From Granulicella pectinivorans (GTDB lineage: Bacteria > Acidobacteriota > Terriglobia > Terriglobales > Acidobacteriaceae), in contig NZ_FOZL01000001.1 in assembly GCF_900114625.1 (NCBI RefSeq), positions 3,472,001 to 3,536,000 on the forward strand: a stretch of DNA of 64,000 nt, written 5' to 3'. The stretch's first letter is position 1; every line of letters begins with the position of its first letter. The translations under genes were made by a program, and so were the position numbers. The notes below the pieces were generated by a model that saw only the letters and a program-made list of their open reading frames with translations, had not been told where the DNA came from and did not search any database. Of this stretch, positions 8,140-16,222 are shown piece by piece.

Positions 8140-9348
8140 ATGCGTACAGTCGCCCATCTCACCCTGGCTGCCCTCCTCTTGGTCTCCCTCGGCGCTCACG
8201 CCCAGATCAACGGCGGTCAAAACCCCGGCCAGACCACGGGCCAGAACGGCCCTGGCTCGACCACCAACGGCGGCTCCCAGAAGACCCCAGGCGGTTCGAA
8301 GCCCACCCCCACCGACGACAAGAAGGGCCCCACCGCCGAAGAGCTCCAGGCGGCCAAGGACAAGGTAGCCGCCAAGGGTGACTCCATCCCATCCCCCGGC
8401 GAAGAGCTCAAGACCAATATCAAGCCCGGCTCGGAAGACGACGTCAACGCCATCGGCACCCGCAACATCGGCGGTCGCGGCATCGGCAACTGGTACTCCA
8501 CCGACTGGGAGATCCGCGCCGGCAAGCAGTACTCCATGGAAGTCGAAAAGTCCGCCCACCTCGTCACCGACCCCGTCATCGTCGAATACGTCAACCGCGT
8601 CGGCCAGAACATCGTCAAGAACTCCGACGCCAAGGTCCCCTTCACCATCAAGGTCATTGACTCCGACGAGATCAACGCTTTCGCCCTCCCGGGCGGCTTC
8701 TTCTACGTCAACTCCGGCCTCATCCTCGCCGCCGACGAAGAGTCCGAGCTCGCCGGCGTCATGGCCCACGAGATCTCCCACGTCGTCGCCCACCACGCCG
8801 CCCGCCAGATGACCAAGATGAACATGGCCCAGATCGCCTCCATCCCCCTCATCATCTTCACGCAGGGCTCCTGGACCGGTTACGGCATCTACGAGGCCAC
8901 CCAGCTCGCCATCCCCATCGGCTTCCTCAAGTTCTCCCGCATGGATGAGTCCGAGGCCGACTTCCTCGGCCTCCAGTACATGTACAAGGCCGGCTACGAC
9001 CCCCAGTCCTTCATCACCTTCTTCGAAAAGATCGACGCTCTCGAGAAGCACAAACCAGGCGCCGTCGCCAAGCTCTTCTCCGACCACCCCCAGACGCCCG
9101 ACCGCATCCAGCGCTCGGAAGAAGAGATCGCCACCATCATGCCGGCGAAGCCTGACTACATCGTCACCACCAGTGAGTTCGACGACGTCAAGGCGCGCCT
9201 CCTGCGCCTGGAAAACAAGCGCAAGCTGAACAAGCCCGGCGACGCCAACAAGCCCACGCTTCGCCGCGCCAGCGCCGACCCCGGCTCCAATAACGGAGGC
9301 ACCACCACCAACGGCGACGACCGCCCCACCCTGGGCCGCCGCAACTAG
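8140..9348 (+). CDS. Secreted M48-family metalloprotease
   Basis: A 402-residue protein with a signal peptide (about 1-22), a low-complexity Gly/Asn/Thr/Pro-rich segment (about 24-60) and an M48 peptidase domain. The zinc site H-E-I-S-H has His210, Glu211 and His214, and the third ligand region is D-E-S-E-A-D-F-L-G. In BepA-type relatives such proteins act in the periplasm on outer-membrane assembly. It lies 103 bases after the pseudopilins on the same strand, so it may process or check exported or outer-membrane proteins of that locus. The C-terminal tail is again polar and low in complexity. Confidence 0.88.
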   Translation: MRTVAHLTLAALLLVSLGAHAQINGGQNPGQTTGQNGPGSTTNGGSQKTPGGSKPTPTDDKKGPTAEELQAAKDKVAAKGDSIPSPGEELKTNIKPGSEDDVNAIGTRNIGGRGIGNWYSTDWEIRAGKQYSMEVEKSAHLVTDPVIVEYVNRVGQNIVKNSDAKVPFTIKVIDSDEINAFALPGGFFYVNSGLILAADEESELAGVMAHEISHVVAHHAARQMTKMNMAQIASIPLIIFTQGSWTGYGIYEATQLAIPIGFLKFSRMDESEADFLGLQYMYKAGYDPQSFITFFEKIDALEKHKPGAVAKLFSDHPQTPDRIQRSEEEIATIMPAKPDYIVTTSEFDDVKARLLRLENKRKLNKPGDANKPTLRRASADPGSNNGGTTTNGDDRPTLGRRN

Positions 9349-9365
9349 CTCACTCTCTCCCGAGA

Positions 9366-9395
9366 GCTACCCCACCCGCAAGAGGGTGGGGTAGC
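9366..9395. terminator. Bidirectional terminator hairpin between the M48 gene and aroG
   Basis: A perfect 12-base-pair stem (GCTACCCCACCC with its complement) and a 6-base loop lie between two converging stop codons. No clear U-run follows on either strand. Confidence 0.7.
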
Positions 9396-9399
9396 GCCG

Positions 9400-10458
9400 T
9401 CACGAAGCCCGCCGAGCCTTCACCGCCCCTGCCAGCTCCCGCAGCAGGCCGATCGTCTCACCCCAGTCGATGCAGGCGTCCGTAATACTCTGCCCATACA
9501 CCAGGGCCTTCCCATCCACCAGACACTGTGCCCCCGCCACCAGGTTGCTCTCGATCATCACGCCCATAATCCGCCGCTCGCCCCCCGCGACCTGCTCCGC
9601 CACGGCCCTGCAGACCGCCCCCTGCTTCCTGTAGTCCTTCCCGCTATTGGCATGGCTGCAGTCCACCATGATCCGAGCCTGCGCACCCGCCTTCACCATC
9701 TGCTCTGCCGTCTTCTCCACCGACGCCGCATCGTAGTTCGTCACACCTCGCCCGCCCCGTAGGATCACATGGCAATCCGGGTTCCCGGCCGTCAGCATGA
9801 TCGAAGCCTGCCCCGTCTCCGAAGTCCCCAGAAACGTATGCGGATGCCCCGCCGAAAGAATCGCGTCGATCGCAATCTGCACATTGCCCGACGTGCCATT
9901 CTTGAAACCCACCGGGCACGACAACCCCGACGTCAGCTCCCGATGCACCTGGCTCTCCGTCGTCCTCGCCCCAATCGCCCCCCAGCTCACCAGGTCCGAC
10001 ATATACTGCGGCGAAATCATATCCAGAAACTCCGTCCCCGCCGGCACCCCCATCTCCGCCAGATCCAGCAGCAGCCGCCGCGCGATCCGCAACCCATCGC
10101 TGATCTTGAACGACTCATCGAAGTAAGGGTCGTTGATCAATCCCTTCCACCCCACCGTCGTCCGGGGCTTCTCAAAGTAGACCCGCATCACGATCACCAG
10201 GTCGTCCTTCAGCTCTCCGATCGCCTCCCGCAGCATCCCCGCATACTCCCTGGCCGCCACCGGGTCATGAATCGAGCAAGGCCCCACCACCACCACCAGC
10301 CGGTCGTCCACTCCATTCAGGACGTCGACCACCTGCCCCCGCGCCCCAAACACCGTCCGCGAGGCATTATCCGTCACCGGCATCTCCTCCTCCAGAAAAA
10401 TGGGAGGAAGCACAATCCTGCTTGATTTGATCCTGAGATTATTCGTCTGGTATGTCAT
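9400..10458 (-). CDS. aroG: 3-deoxy-7-phosphoheptulonate synthase (DAHP synthase, class I)
   Basis: A 352-residue enzyme that joins phosphoenolpyruvate and erythrose 4-phosphate in the first step of aromatic amino acid synthesis. AroF/G/H-type motifs are present: V-V-V-G-P-C-S-I-H-D, V-M-R-V-Y-F-E-K-P-R-T-T-V-G-W-K-G, P-V-G-F-K-N-G-T and V-D-C-S-H-A-N-S-G-K. Length is normal for the E. coli type. I cannot tell from sequence which amino acid inhibits it, so aroG is a generic symbol. It stands alone, with a terminator hairpin downstream and a repeat-bearing gap upstream. Confidence 0.94.
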   Translation of the reverse strand: MTYQTNNLRIKSSRIVLPPIFLEEEMPVTDNASRTVFGARGQVVDVLNGVDDRLVVVVGPCSIHDPVAAREYAGMLREAIGELKDDLVIVMRVYFEKPRTTVGWKGLINDPYFDESFKISDGLRIARRLLLDLAEMGVPAGTEFLDMISPQYMSDLVSWGAIGARTTESQVHRELTSGLSCPVGFKNGTSGNVQIAIDAILSAGHPHTFLGTSETGQASIMLTAGNPDCHVILRGGRGVTNYDAASVEKTAEQMVKAGAQARIMVDCSHANSGKDYRKQGAVCRAVAEQVAGGERRIMGVMIESNLVAGAQCLVDGKALVYGQSITDACIDWGETIGLLRELAGAVKARRAS

Positions 10459-10864
10459 AGCCGTCTACCAGAATACAAGGAATCCCCACGCCCTGCCGCG
10501 AGCCCGAACGCTGCCTTTGCCTCATCCCCGCCGTCGCCCCTGGGTTGTCATCCAGGAAGAGGATCTGCTCTTGCCCTTCACTCGTTGGTTGTCATTCCCG
10601 AAAGGAATCTGCTGCTTCCGTTGCTCTTGCCCCGGCGACGCAAAGCCCCTCAAAACACCCGTCATTTTGAGCGCAGCGCCCCCGCATTTTGCTCGCTTCG
10701 CGGCACCCCCTCCAGTAAGCCAAATCCAAAATGAGTTTGAACTGCCCGGTCCGCAGTGGCTCCTTTCCTCGCTTAGCGTTGGCGCCAATGCCATGCATAA
10801 AACGAACGATGTCGTTCTCAGCCGTCCTCAGCGGCCAGCTCAGCAAACGGGGAACCGCCAGTCT
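10459..10864. other. 406-base gap with mosaic interspersed repeats, no gene seen
   Basis: No plausible coding region is visible. Most of the gap is repeat-like: two tandem minus-strand units (10543-10577 and 10585-10632) with a CAGATTCC...GGGAATGACAACC core, followed by a stretch resembling TTTTGAGCGCAGCG. Related sequence occurs at 23451-23571. The aroG promoter should lie at the left end; a -10-like TATTCT sits 11 bases before its start on the minus strand. Confidence 0.5.
10543..10702 (-). repeat. Interspersed repeat, GATTCC/GGGAATGACAACC type
   Basis: On the minus strand, a unit containing GCAGATTCC, GGGAATGACAACC and an AGCAACGG lead-in (10585-10632) is followed by a degenerate second unit (10543-10577). 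The same unit occurs on the plus strand at 23451-23504. A flanking TTTTGAGC-type tract (about 10662-10702) is echoed by the TTTGCTCAGAATGA tract at about 23550. Confidence 0.55.
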
Positions 10865-11290
10865 CTACTCCGGCGGTCCCACCGCCAACACAAAGTAGCT
10901 AGCCCGGTCCGTCCCAATATTCTTTACATAGTGCATCCCCCCAGCGACCACCAGCCCCAGGTCCCCGGCCTTCATCACGTGCTTCACCCCATCCGCCATC
11001 AGCTCCACGGTTCCGGCCTTCATCAGCCAGATCTCGTTATGCAGATGATTCCGCGTCTCCTCCGGCGGAGCCCCCGGCTCGATCACCGTCTCATGCGCCT
11101 CCAGCCGAAGCGTGGGCTGCAGCATCCCGGTCAGAAAAGGCTGCGACACCCGTCCCTCCCCAGCCTTGTGCTCCTTGCCCGCCGGATACACCCCCGACAC
11201 CAGTTGCCCCGCACCCGAACTCTGCCCCTCGGCCGAAACCCCGAGCAGGGAAGCGGCGGACACCATCAGCGAAAACTCACGACGATTCAT
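10865..11290 (-). CDS. Secreted cupin-domain protein with Tat-like signal
   Basis: A 141-residue protein. The N-terminus M-N-R-R-E-F-S-L followed by a short hydrophobic stretch fits a twin-arginine signal, so export in folded form is likely. The rest is a single cupin barrel: N-H-L-H-N-E-I-W-L-M-K-A-G-T-V-E-L supplies the His/Glu metal ligands and D-L-G-L-V-V-A-G-G-M-H-Y the second motif. Substrate unknown. ATG 11290 was chosen because GGAGG lies 5-9 bases before it and the twin-arginine signal begins there; an upstream in-frame start at 11332 would add 14 unlikely residues. Confidence 0.78.
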   Translation of the reverse strand: MNRREFSLMVSAASLLGVSAEGQSSGAGQLVSGVYPAGKEHKAGEGRVSQPFLTGMLQPTLRLEAHETVIEPGAPPEETRNHLHNEIWLMKAGTVELMADGVKHVMKAGDLGLVVAGGMHYVKNIGTDRASYFVLAVGPPE

Positions 11291-11625
11291 CGAACCTCCA
11301 AGACTACAAAACTGGCCAGAATATCCACGCAAAAAACCACGTTTTACCGTCCCGAAAACAGCAGGTAAACCCCGAAGAAAACCCTATAAAACCCGAAACA
11401 AACCCTAAAACTGACCACAATTCACCACAAAAACCGAAGATCGTTGCAAATCAACAAGATACAGTCGTCAAATACGTAAGCATATCCGTTACTTTTTCCG
11501 GAACGGTTAAAGGTTTTATTTTCTTCATCTTCCAGCCACTTATGGAAGTAGCCCAAAACAGCGATGCCCCAGCCGATAGAAGGCTGAGGCACCGAGTGTA
11601 GAACATCGGAAAGTGGTTTGACCAG
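11291..11625. other. AT-rich 335-base gap between clpC and the cupin gene
   Basis: No gene is seen. The stretch is clearly richer in A/T than its surroundings and contains runs such as AACCCTATAAAACCCG and ACCACAATTCACCACAAAAA. Its left part is a dispersed repeat (11312-11434) shared with the far side of clpC. One ATATCCACG inside it differs from the DnaA-box consensus TTATCCACA at two positions, which alone is weak evidence. Confidence 0.45.
11312..11434 (-). repeat. Dispersed intergenic repeat, copy A (downstream of clpC)
   Basis: The minus strand of 11312-11369 matches the plus strand of 14442-14499 at 51 of 58 positions, without gaps. The best block is TAAAACGTGGTTTTTTG. Weaker similarity (TTTGTGGTGA, TTCTTCGGG blocks) extends both copies to about 110-120 bases. 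The two copies flank clpC in opposite orientation. Confidence 0.7.
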
Positions 11626-14103
11626 TTAGACCGTCGTAAGCGCCAGACCAGCCATCTTCTCTTCGCCATCGGCGGAGATCGGACGGTAGAAGAGCTGGTT
11701 GTTGTCGGTGTAAACCTCTAAGAACGCAGGCCTTTGCACCAGGTGACCGGAGATCAGGGCCTCCGAAAGAGGATCCTCGATGTAGCGCTGCAACGCGCGA
11801 CGAAGAGGACGAGCCCCGTACGACCGGTCCGCCACGGTCTTGGTCAGAATCCAGCGCTTGGCCTCGTCCGTCACCGAGATCGTGATCGCCTTGTGAACCA
11901 GATGCGTATTCAGCCCCTGAACCAGAAGTTCAAGAATCTGCATGAGATCCGAGTCGGAAAGCGACGTAAACACGATCACTTCATCGAGTCGATTCAGGAA
12001 TTCGGGATTGAAGGTCCGCTTGACCTCGCTCATCACCATCTCCTGCATCTTCTCCATCACGATCTCGTTCTTGTCCGACTGGAAGCCGAACCCTTCCTTC
12101 TTCATCAGGTGCTTCGCCCCGATGTTGGAGGTCATCACGATGATCGTATTCTTGAAGTCGACCGTATTGCCCAACCCATCCGTAAGCTGCCCATCTTCAA
12201 AGACTTGCAGCAAAAGGTTGAACACATCCGGATGCGCCTTCTCCACCTCGTCCAGCAGCACGACCGAGTAAGGATTCCGCTTCACGCGTTCCGTAAGCTG
12301 GCCGCCCTCCTCGTAACCGACGTAGCCCGGAGGCGAACCGATCAGCTTCGAGACCGAGTGCTTTTCCATGAACTCCGACATGTCGAATCGAATCATCGAC
12401 TTCTCGGAGCCGAACAGGAATTGCGCGAGCGTACGTGCCATCTCGGTCTTACCGACACCTGTCGGTCCAAGGAACAGAAAGCTTCCAATCGGCCGAGCAG
12501 GGTTCTTGAGACCGGCCCGCGACCTGCGGATGGCGCGGGAAAGTGCCGAGATCGCCTTATCTTGCGAGATCACGCGCTTGTGAAGCTCCTCCTCCACGCG
12601 CATGAGCTTCTGTGTTTCCTCTTCCTTGATCGAAGTAATGGGCACGCCGGTCCAGCGGCTGACCACGTCTTCGATGTCTTCTTTGGTGACGATGCCGGCG
12701 GACGAGTCGTCCAGATGGTACTTTTCACGCAGGGAGCGCAGGTTTTCCCGCTCTTTGCGCTCCTCATCGGAGTAGAAACGCGCCTTCTCGAACTCATGGT
12801 TCGCGATGGCGTTCTCCATGCGATGGACGATGAACTTGATGCGCTTCTGCACCTCGGTCAGTTCGTCGGGCAGGGAGGTCTGGCGCAGTTTGACGCGGGC
12901 TCCCGCCTCGTCGATCAGATCGATGGCCTTGTCCGGCAGGAAACGGTCGGGAATGTAGCGCGAGGAGTGAGAGACGGAGAAGTTGATCGCTTCATCGGTA
13001 TAGCTCACCGCATGAAACTTCTCGTACTTGTCCTTGATGCCCATGATGATCTTGACGGCATCTTCTTCATTCGGTGGTGGGACCTTGACGGCCTGGAAGC
13101 GGCGTTCGAGCGACCGGTCTTTTTCGATCGATTTGCGGTACTCGGCCGGAGTGGTCGCACCAATGCACTGAATTTCGCCGCGCGAAAGGGCCGGTTTCAG
13201 GATGTTTGCGGCGTCGAGAGAACCTTCAGCCGACCCCGCTCCTACAAGTGTGTGCAGTTCATCGATGAAAACAATGGAGTTCTGATTTTCCATCAACTCT
13301 TTCATGATCGTTTTCAGACGCTCTTCAAACTGCCCGCGGTACTTCGTTCCAGCCACAATAAGCGAAAGATCGAGCGCAAGTACGCGTTTATCTGCAAGAA
13401 AAGAAGGCACTTCGCCGTCGGCAATCTTCTGCGCGAGACCTTCCACAATCGCGGTCTTCCCGACACCCGGCTCACCGATCAGAACCGGATTGTTCTTCGT
13501 CCGCCGGCAAAGAATCTGTATGACCCGATCAACTTCCTGGTCCCGTCCGACAAGCGGGTCAAGTTGTTGATCCATAGCACTTTGCGTGAGATCGCGGGAG
13601 AACTCGGCAAGCATGCTTTGCTCACCGCGCTGGCCTTTGCTGGAGCCTCCGCCCTGTGCAGCAGGAGCCTTTTCCTGGGTCGTGCGCTGGAGTTCTTCGC
13701 GGATGGCAGGGAGGCGGAGACCGCGTTCCTGCAGAATTTCGGCCGCGAAGCATTTCTCCTCTCGCAGGAGGCCCAGCAGTAAGTGCTCTGTCCCGATGTG
13801 TTTGTGGGAGAGGCGTTCTGCTTCCTCCGCCGCGTAGGCGAGGACGCGTTTGCACTCATTCGAAAGGGGTAAGTCGACCGAGGTCGAAACCTTTTCGCGA
13901 ATGGTAGTATGCCCTTCGATCTGCTTTCTGATTGATTCGACAGACTGATGAGACCGCAGAAAGCGGTTCGTCAGTGCTTTGTCCTCCCGCAACAGCCCGA
14001 GCAAGAGGTGCTCGGTTTCAATGTAAGGCGACCCAAACTGACTCGCTTCATACCGTGCAAAAAAGATCACACGGCGCGCCTTCTCTGTATAGCGTTCGAA
14101 CAT
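11626..14103 (-). CDS. clpC: ATP-dependent Clp protease ATP-binding subunit ClpC
   Basis: An 825-residue AAA+ unfoldase that feeds substrates to ClpP. Two Clp-N repeats (about 1-145), the first AAA+ module with Walker A G-E-P-G-V-G-K-T at 210-217, a UVR-like/coiled-coil middle region (about 415-460), the second AAA+ module with G-P-T-G-V-G-K-T at 546-553, and a C-terminal D2-small domain are all present. The inserted middle region and length fit ClpC rather than ClpA or ClpB. The gene stands alone; no McsA/McsB/CtsR neighbours and no obvious CtsR or CIRCE operator are seen. Confidence 0.95.
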   Translation of the reverse strand: MFERYTEKARRVIFFARYEASQFGSPYIETEHLLLGLLREDKALTNRFLRSHQSVESIRKQIEGHTTIREKVSTSVDLPLSNECKRVLAYAAEEAERLSHKHIGTEHLLLGLLREEKCFAAEILQERGLRLPAIREELQRTTQEKAPAAQGGGSSKGQRGEQSMLAEFSRDLTQSAMDQQLDPLVGRDQEVDRVIQILCRRTKNNPVLIGEPGVGKTAIVEGLAQKIADGEVPSFLADKRVLALDLSLIVAGTKYRGQFEERLKTIMKELMENQNSIVFIDELHTLVGAGSAEGSLDAANILKPALSRGEIQCIGATTPAEYRKSIEKDRSLERRFQAVKVPPPNEEDAVKIIMGIKDKYEKFHAVSYTDEAINFSVSHSSRYIPDRFLPDKAIDLIDEAGARVKLRQTSLPDELTEVQKRIKFIVHRMENAIANHEFEKARFYSDEERKERENLRSLREKYHLDDSSAGIVTKEDIEDVVSRWTGVPITSIKEEETQKLMRVEEELHKRVISQDKAISALSRAIRRSRAGLKNPARPIGSFLFLGPTGVGKTEMARTLAQFLFGSEKSMIRFDMSEFMEKHSVSKLIGSPPGYVGYEEGGQLTERVKRNPYSVVLLDEVEKAHPDVFNLLLQVFEDGQLTDGLGNTVDFKNTIIVMTSNIGAKHLMKKEGFGFQSDKNEIVMEKMQEMVMSEVKRTFNPEFLNRLDEVIVFTSLSDSDLMQILELLVQGLNTHLVHKAITISVTDEAKRWILTKTVADRSYGARPLRRALQRYIEDPLSEALISGHLVQRPAFLEVYTDNNQLFYRPISADGEEKMAGLALTTV

Positions 14104-14388
14104 GTTCCCCCTTCAGCCTATTTGCCTCGAAAGGCTTTTAGCCCGGCATCGTCCCTGCTTCGAAACGGTGCCGTTGGTCCCAAATCCATCTCCTGCAACG
14201 AGTTACAGGAGACCATCAGGCTGCAACCGGCAAAAACGGAGCATCCAACTCTTTCACAGTGTATCCGTGAATACGACACAGATGAAAGTCCTGCAAAAGT
14301 TATGCCTAAACTACCGCATTTCGATTAGACGCCTCTGTTGAAAATCGGTCGCAAACCGGGAAAGTTCTCCAGAAGGATTGTCTTTGGC

Positions 14389-14499
14389 ATTTGTGGTGAG
14401 TTTTGAGCTCTTCTTCGGGGCTGATGGGGTCTTCTTCGGGTTTTACCTGTCGTTTTCGGGATGCTAAAACGTGGTTTTTTGTATGGATATTGTGGCCAG
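14389..14499 (+). repeat. Dispersed intergenic repeat, copy B (upstream of clpC)
   Basis: The core 14442-14499 matches copy A (minus strand of 11312-11369) at 51 of 58 bases. The stretch is strongly G/T-rich and A-poor on the plus strand. It lies between clpC and the DUF2076 gene, outside any plausible coding region. Confidence 0.7.
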
Positions 14500-14533
14500 C
14501 ATGCGGTTTTGGGATGGATACTTCTGCACTGGC

Positions 14534-14563
14534 GATCCGGGAGCCCGACAGGGCTCCCGGATC
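14534..14563 (-). terminator. Terminator hairpin of the DUF2076 gene
   Basis: A perfect 13-base-pair stem (GATCCGGGAGCCC with its complement) and 4-base loop lie 16 bases past the DUF2076 stop codon. There is no strong U-run. Confidence 0.7.
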
Positions 14564-14579
14564 TTGCGCGAAGGGTGAG

Positions 14580-15344
14580 CTAGAGGCTGGAGTCGTCGCT
14601 AGAACCCGAGTCGTCCGAAGAGCCGAAGTCGTTGGAGTTGTCGTCGGCGAAATTGTCGTTGTTGCCGGTGTCGGCGAAGTCGTTGCGGCGGTCTTCGATG
14701 TCGGAGCCGAGATCGGAGGAGTGTTGCTCGTGCTGCGGAGAGGAGTCGCCGTAGTAATTGTTGACGATCTCTTCGCGCGGAGCGCCGCCGCCCTCGAAGC
14801 CGTAGCCGCCGCCGTGGTTTCCGCCGAAGCCGTGCATGAGGCTTTCGATGCCTTCGAAGGCCAGGGCCCCCGCAGCTACTCCGGTGGCGGTCGTCATGGC
14901 TGAGCGGAGGAAGCCTCCGCCTTGCTGGGGAGGAGCTCCGTAGCCGTACCCAGGTTGGGGCGCTGCGTACTGGGGAGGGGGAGGATAGTAGGCCTGCTGG
15001 GGCGGGTAGTTGGGGACCGGCTGGTACTGGGGCTGCTGCTGGTAGGACGCTGGTGGGGGTGGAGGAGGCGCGGGCTCGTCGTTGTGGCCGAGGAGATTGC
15101 CCAGGAAGCTGGTGGTGCGTTTGGGCTGGGCGGCCTGAGCACGGAGGTCGGCGAGCTGTTTTTGCGCCTGCTCAAGGGCGTAGCCCTGGACGAGCATGGT
15201 CTGGGCGAGGATGTAGAGGGCGTCGGGGTTACGGCCCAGGGTGTCCTGAAGATAGCGCTCGGCCTCGGGGTCTTTTTCGGCAAGCTGCGTGTTATTGATC
15301 CGGTCGGTGAGGTCTTGAAGCATCTGTTGCTCTTGCGTGGTCAT
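14580..15344 (-). CDS. DUF2076 domain-containing protein
   Basis: A 254-residue protein matching the DUF2076 pattern. The N-terminal helical region (about 1-75: T-T-Q-E-Q-Q-M-L-Q-D-L...) is followed by a Pro/Gln/Tyr-rich disordered segment (about 88-145), a short Gly/Ala-rich hydrophobic stretch (about 150-170) and an acidic Asp/Asn/Ser tail. Family members are described as possible periplasmic sensors, but no reaction is established, and there is no classical signal peptide here. Terminator hairpins bound the gene on both sides. Confidence 0.75.
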   Translation of the reverse strand: MTTQEQQMLQDLTDRINNTQLAEKDPEAERYLQDTLGRNPDALYILAQTMLVQGYALEQAQKQLADLRAQAAQPKRTTSFLGNLLGHNDEPAPPPPPPASYQQQPQYQPVPNYPPQQAYYPPPPQYAAPQPGYGYGAPPQQGGGFLRSAMTTATGVAAGALAFEGIESLMHGFGGNHGGGYGFEGGGAPREEIVNNYYGDSSPQHEQHSSDLGSDIEDRRNDFADTGNNDNFADDNSNDFGSSDDSGSSDDSSL

Positions 15345-15462
15345 AGAAGCCCTCTCTTGAGGTAAGACACGGGTTTACGGGGAAAGATGTCTTCCCCCGC
15401 TGACGGTTATACGTTGGCTGGGATGGGGATGTTCCTGCACCGATGCGGCTGGAGGCCAAAGC

Positions 15463-15488
15463 AAAGGCCCCCTTGGTCGGGGGCCTTT
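15463..15488 (-). terminator. Terminator hairpin downstream of the peptidoglycan-binding-like gene
   Basis: A perfect 10-base-pair stem (AAAGGCCCCC with its complement) and a 6-base loop lie 20 bases beyond the stop codon at 15509. The plus-strand side also has a T-rich tail (TTTCTTTT). Confidence 0.75.
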
Positions 15489-15508
15489 CTTTTGCTGTTG
15501 ATGTCCGC

Positions 15509-15952
15509 TTACTGCTGGGCGGGGGTGGAGGCTTCTGCTTCTCCGGAAAAGGGGAGAGGAGCGAGCTTCTCGGGGGTAGAGGAGGCGGGGTATGAGGCTA
15601 CTTCGGGGCTGGATCCGGGGCCGAGGCCGAGCTTGATGATGGCGCGGGAGTCGGGAACAAGCTTGGTCTGCCAGCCGTTGTCGCCCTGAAGCTTTTCGAG
15701 GGCTGCCTCGGTGTTGGCATCCCACTTGCCGGATGGTTCACCAATCATGTAGCCCTGCTTGATGAGAGCGGCCTGGATCTGGGTGGCGCGCTCAGGATCG
15801 ATGCCGCGCTGAGAGGTCGCCTTCGCCGGGGCCTTTGTGGCGCGCTTGGAGAAGATGTGAGGAGAAGTCGGACCGCGACGGGCTCTGGGAGCCGCGAGGG
15901 CGGGAATCGTTGACGCGAACACGAGGGCTGAAACGAGGAGCTTATGACGCAT
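15509..15952 (-). CDS. Secreted protein with peptidoglycan-binding-like domain
   Basis: A 147-residue protein with a signal peptide (M-R-H-K-L-L-V-S-A-L-V-F-A..., cleavage likely after A-L-A), a basic linker and one PG_binding_1-like domain (about 48-95: E-R-A-T-Q-I-Q-A-A-L-I-K-Q-G-Y, then G-K-W-D-A-N-T-E-A-A-L). The C-terminal 50 residues are Pro/Ser/Ala-rich. It probably sits in the periplasm or on the wall; no catalytic domain is present. ATG 15952 was preferred to upstream in-frame codons because a clean signal peptide starts there. Hairpins flank the gene, suggesting a single-gene unit. Confidence 0.78.
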   Translation of the reverse strand: MRHKLLVSALVFASTIPALAAPRARRGPTSPHIFSKRATKAPAKATSQRGIDPERATQIQAALIKQGYMIGEPSGKWDANTEAALEKLQGDNGWQTKLVPDSRAIIKLGLGPGSSPEVASYPASSTPEKLAPLPFSGEAEASTPAQQ

Positions 15953-16170
15953 AGGAGAGTGCCTCAGTCGTGCCGAAGCGGTTTGATCTATTGCCGCTTC
16001 GTATGGGTACGGACACAAGACTACGACGGATGTTGTCTCGCGGCAAGGGGAATGGTTGCCTTGTTAGTAACTCTTTTTGGACGAAAAAGTAATCCGAACG
16101 GGATTTCGGCGCGTCTGCTTTCGTTTGGGGTGATCCCTGGCTGCGCTCGAGAGTCTTCGAGGTGGTAGAA

Positions 16171-16203
16171 CGCCGAAACCCGCCTCCATGGCGGGTTTCG
16201 GCG
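16171..16203 (-). terminator. Terminator hairpin of the DegP gene
   Basis: A perfect 14-base-pair stem (CGCCGAAACCCGCC with its complement) and a 5-base loop lie 20 bases past the DegP stop codon. No U-run is visible. Confidence 0.75.
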
Positions 16204-16222
16204 TTCAAGGCATGGTGCAGGA

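Larger units (their letters stand above)
14104..14579. other. 476-base gap upstream of clpC with repeat copy B and a terminator
   Basis: No gene is seen. It holds the clpC promoter region (right after 14103), repeat copy B (14389-14499) and the terminator of the DUF2076 gene (14534-14563). I could not identify a confident -35/-10 pair. Confidence 0.5.

Noticed and set aside
11451..11669. 72-codon minus-strand open frame overlapping the end of clpC
   Set aside because: Overlaps clpC in another frame and the AT-rich gap; no SD or family pattern.
11734..13782. Plus-strand open frame of 682 codons across clpC
   Set aside because: Antisense to clpC with no protein-like features.
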